Source: Sphingomonas insulae (GTDB lineage: Bacteria > Pseudomonadota > Alphaproteobacteria > Sphingomonadales > Sphingomonadaceae). Taken from it: a stretch of 64,000 bases of DNA. The stretch is from the NCBI RefSeq assembly GCF_010450875.1, contig NZ_CP048422.1, forward strand, positions 1,233,001-1,297,000, in the 5' to 3' direction. This document shows positions 52,653 to 59,721 of the stretch, piece after piece (position 1 is the stretch's first letter; the number at the start of each line of letters is the position of its first letter). Under the pieces are notes generated by a model. It made no database searches and was not told the DNA's origin. It worked only from the letters and a program-made list of their open reading frames with translations. Position numbers and translations under genes: made by a program.

Positions 52653-53963
52653 TCAGAGCGGCAGGCCGATGGTGGCGCGCAGCCCGCCCTGGGGCCGGTT
52701 GGCGAGCGTGAGCGTGCCGCCCTCCGTCTCGACGATGCGGGCCACGATCGGCAGGCCCAGGCCGAACCCGATCGTGTCGCGCGGGCGCGCCGTGTCGAGG
52801 CGGACGAACGGTTCGAGGACGCGGCGCAGCTGGTCCTCCGGAATGCCGGCGCCATCATCCTCGACATGCAGCGTCACGCCGTTGCCGGTGCTGTCCAGCC
52901 GGATCGCGACGTTGCCGGCGTAATGCAGCGCATTCTCGACCAGGTTGGCGAGCGCCCGTTTCAGCGCCACCGGACGGACGGTCACCTCGCAATGGGCAGG
53001 GCCGTGATAGGTGCCGGGCAGGTCGCGATCCTCGACGTCGTCGATCAATGTCGCGCACAATACGGCGATGTCGGTCAGCACCGGCGTCTCGGGATCGCTG
53101 TCGCCGCCGAGGAAGGCGAGCAGCGAGGTGACCATCGCTTCCATCTCGCCGATATCGCGCTGGATCGCGGTGCGGGTGGCGGCGTCGTCGACGCCATCGG
53201 CGCGCAGGCGCAGGCGCGCCAGTGGCGTGCGCAGGTCGTGGCCGACGGCGGCAAGCGCCTGCGTCCGGTCGGCGATCAGCCGCTGGATGCGTGCCGCCAT
53301 GCGGTTGAACGCGACGACGACATGGCGCACCTCGCGCGGGCCGGCTTCGGAAATCGGATCGTGCTCGGTATCGCCGAAACTGTCCGCGGCGGCGGCGAGC
53401 TGGCGCATCGGGCGCAGCGCGCGCCGGATCAGCAATCCACCCAGGATCATCAGTCCCAGCGCCGGGATCAACGCCAGCAGGATGCGCTCGGCGGCGAGAT
53501 TGAGGTTGTGCAGCGGTTCGAGCGTGCGGAAGTACAGCCAGCTGCCATCGGGCAGTTGCAGCCCGCCGGTGACGACGGAACTGCGCCCCGGACTGGTGAG
53601 CTTCAGCCGCAGGTCGGTGGTGGCGAGCGACGGTTCCCACTCGACGACCTGGTGCCGCATGCCATCCAGCGCAGGCGCGATCGGCGGCGGGGCCGGCAGG
53701 TCCTGCTGCCAGTGCAGCGCGTAGCGTTCGGTGGTGAGGTCCTCCGCCATATCGTCGCGGCGCGACACCGGTTGTTCCGCGATCAGCCGGCGGGCGATGA
53801 CGAGGTGTTCGGCCAGTCGCCGCGCCTCATCGTCGCGGACGGCGAACTGGCTGGCGCGTTCGTAGAGGAGCGTGCTGACGCCGAATTCGATGACCATGGT
53901 CAGCAACAGGATGGCGACGATCTGGCCGATGATGCCGATCGAGGGGCGCAGCAGCTGCTTCAC
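52653..53963 (-). CDS. EnvZ-like sensor histidine kinase
   Basis: A 436-residue membrane kinase. The GTG start is followed by helix IGIIGQIVAILLLTMVIEFGVSTLL, a periplasmic sensor of about 120 residues, a second helix (ILLALIPALGLMILGGLLI) and HAMP (RRALRPMRQLAAAADSFG). The phospho-His is His242 in AVGHDLRTPLARLRLRAD. N, G1 and G2 boxes appear as LVENALHYAG, DDGAGIPED and GFGLGLPIV. It follows the OmpR-like regulator by 55 bases. The longer frame upstream lies in that regulator and is rejected. Confidence 0.9.
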   Translation of the reverse strand: MKQLLRPSIGIIGQIVAILLLTMVIEFGVSTLLYERASQFAVRDDEARRLAEHLVIARRLIAEQPVSRRDDMAEDLTTERYALHWQQDLPAPPPIAPALDGMRHQVVEWEPSLATTDLRLKLTSPGRSSVVTGGLQLPDGSWLYFRTLEPLHNLNLAAERILLALIPALGLMILGGLLIRRALRPMRQLAAAADSFGDTEHDPISEAGPREVRHVVVAFNRMAARIQRLIADRTQALAAVGHDLRTPLARLRLRADGVDDAATRTAIQRDIGEMEAMVTSLLAFLGGDSDPETPVLTDIAVLCATLIDDVEDRDLPGTYHGPAHCEVTVRPVALKRALANLVENALHYAGNVAIRLDSTGNGVTLHVEDDGAGIPEDQLRRVLEPFVRLDTARPRDTIGFGLGLPIVARIVETEGGTLTLANRPQGGLRATIGLPL

Positions 53964-54018
53964 GCCGACCGGATACCGATCGCCGCGCTGCCGCGATCCC
54001 CAGTGACAACGCGTCGCC

Positions 54019-54729
54019 TCAACGGCGCGACACCTCGGTGTTGAGCATGTAGCCGACGCCGCGGACGGTGATGATCGGCGCATCCTTGCCGGCGCTCGAC
54101 AATTTGCGGCGCAGTCGGCTGATGAGCACGTCGATGCTCCGGTCCGAACTATCGCCCAGCCGGGTGCGGGACAGTTCGATCAGCCGTTCGCGCGCGATGA
54201 CGCGGCCGGCGTGTTCGGCGAGGCTGACGAGCAGGTCGAACTCCGCACCGGTCAGGTCGACGACGGCGCCGGTTGGCGAGGTCAGTTCGCGGCGCGGCAA
54301 GGTCACCTGCCAGCCGTCGAACGTCAGCACCCCTTCCTCGCGCTCGCCGGGGCTGCGCTCCAGCGAGCCGCGGCGCAGGACGGCACGGATACGGGCGATC
54401 AGTTCGCGGGTGCCGAAGGGTTTGGCGATGTAATCGTCGGCGCCGAGTTCGAGTCCGACGACACGGTCGGTTTCGCTGCCCTTTGCGCTGATGAAGATGA
54501 TCGGAACCTCGCTCTTCTGGCGCAGGGTGCGGCAGAGATCGATGCCGCTGGTACCGGGCAGCATGATGTCGAGCAGGATGAGGTCGACGGGGCCTGCCTC
54601 CAGCGCCAGCCACATTTCGGGCGCGGCGGAGGCGGGGCGGACGAGGTAGCCGTTCTCCTGCAACGCGCGGGTGGTCAGGGTGCGAAGAGCGGGATCGTCC
54701 TCTACCAGGAGGATGGTGGGAGCGGTCAT
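54019..54729 (-). CDS. OmpR-family response regulator
   Basis: A 236-residue regulator with a receiver domain (PTILLVEDDPALRTL, phospho-acceptor Asp54 in LILLDIMLPG, Lys in AKPFGTREL) and a winged-helix DNA-binding domain (DLTGAEFDLLVSLAEHAGRVIARERLIELSRTRLGDSSDRSIDVLISRLRRKL, ending GVGYMLNTEV). It is co-transcribed with the EnvZ-like kinase. It carries two acidic residues at VEDD and a complete set of switch residues. A palindrome or direct-repeat box such as GTACGG-N5 elsewhere in this window would fit this type of protein in geometry, but no link is shown. Confidence 0.92.
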   Translation of the reverse strand: MTAPTILLVEDDPALRTLTTRALQENGYLVRPASAAPEMWLALEAGPVDLILLDIMLPGTSGIDLCRTLRQKSEVPIIFISAKGSETDRVVGLELGADDYIAKPFGTRELIARIRAVLRRGSLERSPGEREEGVLTFDGWQVTLPRRELTSPTGAVVDLTGAEFDLLVSLAEHAGRVIARERLIELSRTRLGDSSDRSIDVLISRLRRKLSSAGKDAPIITVRGVGYMLNTEVSRR

Positions 54730-54829
54730 GTCGCCAAGAGGTAGGCAAGGACGCCGCATGGGTCAACCGACGCCCATCACGCGTGATGGGCTGGCCCGAC
54801 TCTGGTGAAAAAATGAGGCTCCCGCCGGA

Positions 54830-56362
54830 TCAGTCCGCGGCGACCGGTCCGTGACCGCCCTTGGGCCGGCGGGTGAACCAGGTGATGGCGATCAGCGCGA
54901 CGCACAGCCACGCGGAGACGCGGAACAGGTCGGTCGACGCGAGCAGATAGGCCTGGCCGACCATCTGGCGGGTGATCGCCCCGGCCGCCTGCGTCGAAGT
55001 CGCACCCATGCGTTGCAGCGTTTCCGTAGCCATCTGAAACGGCATGCCCTGGCCCACCGCTTCGGCCAGCCGGCTCTGGTGCAGTGCCTCGCGCCGGTCC
55101 CAGGCGGTGGTGATGATCGAGGCCGCGAAAGACCCGGCGACGATGCGCGCGAAGTTGGAGATGCCGGTGGCGGACGGCAGCCGTTCGGGCGGAATGCCGT
55201 CGAGCGAGATAGTGAGCATCGACAAGAAGAAGACGCTCATCGCGACGCCCTGTACCAGCAGCGGCAGCATGAAATCCCACGAACTGGCCGAGGTCGTGTA
55301 GCCCGAGCGCATGTAATAGGAGAGCGCGAAGGCGGCGAAGGCGATCGTGGCGAGGATGCGCGCGTCGATCTTTCCCGACATGCGCGCGGCGAATGGCGAC
55401 AGCACCACCGCGACCATGCCGCTGGGCGCGGCGATGATGCCTGCCCAGGTCGCGGTATAGCCGAGCTGGGTCTGGAGCCAGAGCGGCAGGATCAGGATGT
55501 TGGCGAAGAACACGGCGTAGCCCAGGCAGAAGGCGATGTTGCCGATCGCGAAATTGCGGCTTTTGAACAGGGTCAGATCGACCGCGGGATTGGCATCGGT
55601 CAGTTCCCAGATCACCCAGGCGATGAAGCCGATCGCGGCGACCGCCGCCAGCACGCAGATCGCCGTGTCCTGAAACCAGTCGGCGTTCTTGCCGAGGTCC
55701 AGCATGATCTGGAGCGCGCCGACCCACACCACGAGCAGCCCCAGCCCGACGGTGTCGATCGGCAGCTTGCGCGTCGGCGTCTCACGCGTCTTCAGCCCCC
55801 GCCAGCAGACCAATGTGACGAAGATGCCGAAGGGGACGTTGATGAGGAAGATCCAGCTCCAATGGTAATTGTCGCTGATGTAGCCGCCGAGGATGGGGCC
55901 CATCACCGGGCCGACCAGCGTGGTGATCGACCAGACGCCCAATGCGGTGCTGCGTTTGTCAGAGGGAAAGACGGAGATCAGCAACGCCTGGCTGCCCGGC
56001 ATCATCGGGCCGGAGACGGCACCCTGGATGATGCGGAAGACGATCAGCGATTGCAGGCTCCACGCGATGCCGCACAGGAACGAGGAGAGCGTGAACAGCG
56101 CCACGGCGGTGCAAAAGGTGCGCACCACGCCGAACCGGCCCATCAGCCAGCCGGTCAGCGGCACCGCGACGCCGTTCGCCACCGCGAAGGCGGTGATGAT
56201 CCACGTCGAATTGTCGCTCGACACGCCGAGATTGCCGGCGATCGTCGTCAGCGACACGTTGGCGATCGTGGTGTCCAGCACCATCATGAACGTGCCGAGC
56301 GCCAGCGCGAGGGCGATCAGCGCGAGGCGGCCGCCGGTAAGGGGGGCGGGTTGGGCGGGCAT
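54830..56362 (-). CDS. emrB: DHA2/EmrB-type MFS multidrug transporter, second copy
   Basis: A 510-residue, 14-helix pump of the EmrB/QacA group. MVLDTTIANVSLTTIAGNLGVSSDNSTWIITAFAVANGVAVPLTGWLMGRFGVVRTF shows motifs D and A, while GPVMGPILGGYISDNYHWSWIFLINVPFGIFV shows motif C (antiporter). It is the last gene of the second tripartite operon, 133 bases after the fusion-protein gene, and is better conserved in the DHA2 motifs than the first copy. Confidence 0.92.
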   Translation of the reverse strand: MPAQPAPLTGGRLALIALALALGTFMMVLDTTIANVSLTTIAGNLGVSSDNSTWIITAFAVANGVAVPLTGWLMGRFGVVRTFCTAVALFTLSSFLCGIAWSLQSLIVFRIIQGAVSGPMMPGSQALLISVFPSDKRSTALGVWSITTLVGPVMGPILGGYISDNYHWSWIFLINVPFGIFVTLVCWRGLKTRETPTRKLPIDTVGLGLLVVWVGALQIMLDLGKNADWFQDTAICVLAAVAAIGFIAWVIWELTDANPAVDLTLFKSRNFAIGNIAFCLGYAVFFANILILPLWLQTQLGYTATWAGIIAAPSGMVAVVLSPFAARMSGKIDARILATIAFAAFALSYYMRSGYTTSASSWDFMLPLLVQGVAMSVFFLSMLTISLDGIPPERLPSATGISNFARIVAGSFAASIITTAWDRREALHQSRLAEAVGQGMPFQMATETLQRMGATSTQAAGAITRQMVGQAYLLASTDLFRVSAWLCVALIAITWFTRRPKGGHGPVAAD

Positions 56363-56495
56363 CAGCAACGACCCTCGTTTGTCGCATCGTCCTCACCCCG
56401 AACACATGGCGGCGCCGTGCGGAGTGCCTTCCCGTCCCGGACGGGTGCGGAAGAGGCGCCACAGGTGGTGGAGGGTGAGGACAAGCGCGACGTCA

Positions 56496-57716
56496 TCAGC
56501 GGTTGGCGGCGATGATCTGGCGGATGCGGGCTTCGACCGCGGGGTCGCTGCCGTCGGTGGGCTTGCGGCCATAGGCCTGCGATGCCGCGCGACCGAGGCG
56601 CGTGCCGTTGAGATCCGCGGTATCGACGGTGGCATTGACCGACAGGCCGACGCGCAGCGGATTGCGGTTCAATTCGCGCGGGTCGAGGGCGATCCGCACC
56701 GGCACGCGCTGAACGATCTTGATCCAGTTGCCGCTGGCGTTCTGCGGCGGCAGCAGGGCGAAGGCGTTGCCCGAGCCGGCACCGACGCCGATGACGCGAC
56801 CGTGGAACACCAGGTCGCCGCCGTACATGTCGGCGGTGATCGTCGCCGGCTGACCGATGCGCAGGTCCTTGAGCTGCGTTTCGCGGAAGTTCGCATCGAC
56901 CCACACCTTGTCGAGCGGCACGACGGCCATAAGCGGGGTGCCGGGTGCGACCTGCTGGCCGATCTGTACCGTGCGCTGCGCGACGACGCCGTCGATCGGT
57001 GCGACGATGTGCATATGACTGCGGGTGATCGCCGCGCGGCGATAGGCGGCGGCGGCGGCCAGCACGGCGGGATTGGTGCTGGTGTCGGTTCCCTGCACCG
57101 CCGAGCGCGACTGGGCCTGCTGGCTGGTCGCGAGGTTCAGGTTGGCGCGCGCGACCTTCACCGCGTCGGCGGCATGCGCGAGTTCCTCGCCGGAGATCGC
57201 GCCTTGTGCCGCAGCGCCCTGACGACGGGCATAGTCGGCCATGGCGGCGGAGAGCTGCGCGCGCGCCTGGACGACGGCAGCGCCGCTTTCCGACACCTTG
57301 CTGATGTCGGCGCGGGTGGCGCGGACGGCGCGGGCGAGTTCCGCTTCCGCCGACGCGAGCGCGACGTCGGCGGTCGCCGGATCGAGGTCGAGCAGCGGCG
57401 CGCCGGCCTTCACCGTCTGGGTATTGTCGGCATGGATGGCGGTGATCTGACCCGGATCGCGCGCGGTGATCGCGACGACGTCGCCGGCGACATAGGCATC
57501 GTCGGTTTCCTGTTCCGGCTTGGCCAGCAGGAAGTGGAATACCGCCCAGACGATCGCCGCGATGGCGATGACGACGCCCAGGATCAGAAACGCGCGGCGG
57601 CGGGTGCGCGGTTTGCCGCCCTCGCGGGCAGGCTGGGGCTGGGGCTGGGGCTGGGATTGGGAGTCAGCGTCATCCCTGGGCTGGTCGGGCGACGCGGAAG
57701 GATGCGTATCGGTCAT
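56496..57716 (-). CDS. emrA: EmrA/HlyD-type membrane fusion protein, second copy
   Basis: A 406-residue periplasmic adaptor. After a Gln/Pro repeat (SQPQPQPQP) lies one membrane helix (AFLILGVVIAIAAIVWAVFHFLL). The barrel-sandwich entry follows: QETDDAYVAGDVVAITARDPGQITAIHADNTQTVKAGAPLLDLDPA. A coiled-coil hairpin leads to the second lipoyl half with HIVAPIDGVVAQRTVQIGQQVAPGTPLMAVVPLDKVWVDANFRETQL. The ATG overlaps the outer-membrane gene stop by four bases. Confidence 0.93.
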   Translation of the reverse strand: MTDTHPSASPDQPRDDADSQSQPQPQPQPAREGGKPRTRRRAFLILGVVIAIAAIVWAVFHFLLAKPEQETDDAYVAGDVVAITARDPGQITAIHADNTQTVKAGAPLLDLDPATADVALASAEAELARAVRATRADISKVSESGAAVVQARAQLSAAMADYARRQGAAAQGAISGEELAHAADAVKVARANLNLATSQQAQSRSAVQGTDTSTNPAVLAAAAAYRRAAITRSHMHIVAPIDGVVAQRTVQIGQQVAPGTPLMAVVPLDKVWVDANFRETQLKDLRIGQPATITADMYGGDLVFHGRVIGVGAGSGNAFALLPPQNASGNWIKIVQRVPVRIALDPRELNRNPLRVGLSVNATVDTADLNGTRLGRAASQAYGRKPTDGSDPAVEARIRQIIAANR

Positions 57717-59128
57717 CGGCGGGGTTCCTGCGGAATGAAGCCGCCGCCGAGCGCCAGCACCAGCGCGACGCGCTGGCGGGCCGCTTCGGCAGCGAGATTG
57801 GCCTGGGTGAGTTCGGCGTCGAGTAGCCGGACGTCGTTGTCGACGAGATCGAGCTTGCTATCGAGGCCGCTCGAGACGCGGATCGCGTTGAGGCGGTTGG
57901 TTTCGCCGAAGCCGCGCACGACCTCTGCGGTGCGTGCACGTTGCTGGGCAAGGTTGCCGACCAGCGCGATCGCATCCGCCGCTTCGCGTATCGCGCCGAC
58001 GACGCGCCCGTTGTAATCCGCGGTAGCGAGGTCGAGCGCGGCCGTGGCGCCGGCAAGGTCCGCCTTGAGCCGGCCGTTGTCGAACAGCGGCAGGTGGATC
58101 GCCGGGCCGGCACCGACCGTGCCGGCATCGAGGCTGAGGAGGTTGCCGAGGCCGACGGCCTGAAAGCCCGCGAGGGCGGCGAGATTGACGTTGGGATAGA
58201 AAGCGCGCCTTGCCACCTGACGCCCGGCCGCGGCGGCATCGATGCGGGCGAGGCCGGCGGCGATGTCCGGACGGCGGGCGAGCAGGTCGGCGGGCACCTG
58301 CGCCGGCACCGGCAGGGCGGCATCGAACGCCAGCGTCGCCGGGCGGATCGCCGCCGCATAATCCGGTCCACGACCCGCCAGCGCGGCGAGGGCATTGGTG
58401 GCGAGTGCGCGGCTGCCGTCCGCCCGGACCAACGCCGTGCGCGCCTGCGACAGCAAGGTCTGCGCCGCCACGGCCTGCAGATTGCTGGCCAGGCGGTTGC
58501 GGATGCGGATGTTCACCAGTCGCAGCGAATCCTCGCGCGTGGCGATGGTTCGGCGGGCGATCGTCGCTTCCGCCTCGGCGCGGGCGAGATCGATATAGGT
58601 CTGCACCACCGAGCCGGCGATGGCGAGGCGGGCGGCAGCGAGGTCGAGCGCCGCGGCCCTGGTCGAGGCGCGTGCCCCCTCGATCGCGGCCTTTTGCCGA
58701 CCGAACAGGTCGAGGTTCCAGTTGAGGTTCGCCTGCGCCTGGCCGACGAAGCGGACGGTGCCGGCATAAGGCGGCGGGATGGTGTAGCGGCCGGACAGGC
58801 GGGCGACCTGCGCCGATCCGTCGATGGTCACGTCGGGCCCGTCGTCGGCGCGGCGACTGGACAGCACCGCCTGCGCCTGCGCCACGCGGGCGAGTGCCGC
58901 GTCGAGCGTGGGATTGCCGGCCGTGGAATCGGCGACCAGCCGGTCCAGCTGTGGATCGCCGAACCCGGTCCACCAGGTGTCGGCGATGGCCGGCGCGGCG
59001 GGGCCGGTCAGGCCGAGCGTCGCGGGCGGAATCGCGGTGACCGCAGGGGGATCGTGCGGGACGGAACAGGCGGCGAGGATGGTCGACGCAAGCAGCGGGA
59101 CCAGCAGAAGGGGTTTGGCGAGGGTCAC
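57713..59128 (-). CDS. Outer-membrane efflux lipoprotein (NodT/OprM type), second copy
   Basis: A 471-residue TolC-like channel. It starts at a GTG overlapping the marR stop (GTGA), with a signal peptide ending in ILAAC (lipobox Cys 21). Features are DTWWTGFGDPQLDRLVADSTAGNPTLDAALARVAQAQAVLSSRRADDGP and two hairpin repeats, including LRLVNIRIRNRLASNLQAVAAQTLLSQARTALVRAD. The open frame upstream in this register runs through most of marR only because that gene is frameshifted; it is not a fusion protein. Confidence 0.9.
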   Translation of the reverse strand: MTLAKPLLLVPLLASTILAACSVPHDPPAVTAIPPATLGLTGPAAPAIADTWWTGFGDPQLDRLVADSTAGNPTLDAALARVAQAQAVLSSRRADDGPDVTIDGSAQVARLSGRYTIPPPYAGTVRFVGQAQANLNWNLDLFGRQKAAIEGARASTRAAALDLAAARLAIAGSVVQTYIDLARAEAEATIARRTIATREDSLRLVNIRIRNRLASNLQAVAAQTLLSQARTALVRADGSRALATNALAALAGRGPDYAAAIRPATLAFDAALPVPAQVPADLLARRPDIAAGLARIDAAAAGRQVARRAFYPNVNLAALAGFQAVGLGNLLSLDAGTVGAGPAIHLPLFDNGRLKADLAGATAALDLATADYNGRVVGAIREAADAIALVGNLAQQRARTAEVVRGFGETNRLNAIRVSSGLDSKLDLVDNDVRLLDAELTQANLAAEAARQRVALVLALGGGFIPQEPRR

Positions 59129-59593
59129 GCGGGGGCGCTTTCGTCGAAGGTCTGTTGCATGGTGTCGCGAAGTTGGCCGAGGAGGCGGATCAGGTCGTTG
59201 ACGTCTTGTGCGTTCCACCCGTCCAGCCAGTCGTTCCATACGTCGATGACGGCGTCGCGGACCTTGATGGCAATGGCGCCGCCCGATGACGTCAGGGTGA
59301 CACGAACCAACCGGCGGTCGCCGTCCGCGCGCGCGCGTCACCCAGCCACGTTCCTCCAGCGTGTCGACCAGCCGCGTCGTCGCGCCCTTGTCATGGCCAA
59401 GGTCGCGCGCAATCTCCGCACAGGTCGACGCGCGGTCGAAATGCAGGGCGACGAGCGCGCTCCACTGGGTCTTGCTGATATCGTGCGCCGCGAAAACCGG
59501 TTCGAGCGCGGCCGTGCCGAGCTGTTCCGAACGGCGGATCAGATAGCCGATCGACATGTCGGGATGGAAGTTCGAATCGGAGTAGAACGGCAT
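59125..59593 (-). pseudogene. MarR-family repressor, frameshifted in a GC tract
   Basis: Residues from MPFYSDSNFHPDMSIGYLIRRSEQLG through the winged helix CAEIARDLGHDKGATTRLVDTLEERGWVTRAR are read in one frame. The rest, DGDRRLVRVTLTSSGGAIAIKVRDAVIDVWNDWLDGWNAQDVNDLIRLLGQLRDTM, is in another. The break is in an alternating (GC)5G run at about 59327-59337; restoring one GC dinucleotide gives the expected WVTRARADGDRRLVRV. Both halves are otherwise intact and end exactly at the start of the efflux operon. The protein would normally repress that operon. The frameshift may be real, slippage-prone, or a sequencing error. Confidence 0.75.
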
Positions 59594-59597
59594 ATGG

Positions 59598-59609
59598 TTG
59601 CCATGGCAA
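59598..59609. promoter_or_regulatory. Palindrome overlapping the marR leader, candidate MarR operator
   Basis: TTGCCATGGCAA is a perfect 12-bp palindrome 5-16 bases before the marR ATG. A second TTGC...GCAA site, TTGCGCAA, lies about 25 bases further upstream (59634-59641). Paired TTGC/GCAA half-sites at the gene's own promoter fit MarR-type autorepression. The sites also lie within 130 bases of the divergent aminotransferase gene. Confidence 0.5.
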
Positions 59610-59721
59610 TGGTTGCGAAGGCAGTCAATAGTGTTGCGCAATGTTGCTGGCGTGGCGGCGCTAACCGGTTCTTAGGGGCGCGGCGTTAGGCGGGCGGATC
59701 GACTTGCAGGACGCTTGGCCC

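Noticed and set aside
57713..59641. Apparent 642-residue MarR-outer-membrane-factor fusion
   Set aside because: The register joins the two only because marR is frameshifted; the middle 60 residues are nonsense and the channel has its own GTG, signal peptide and lipobox.
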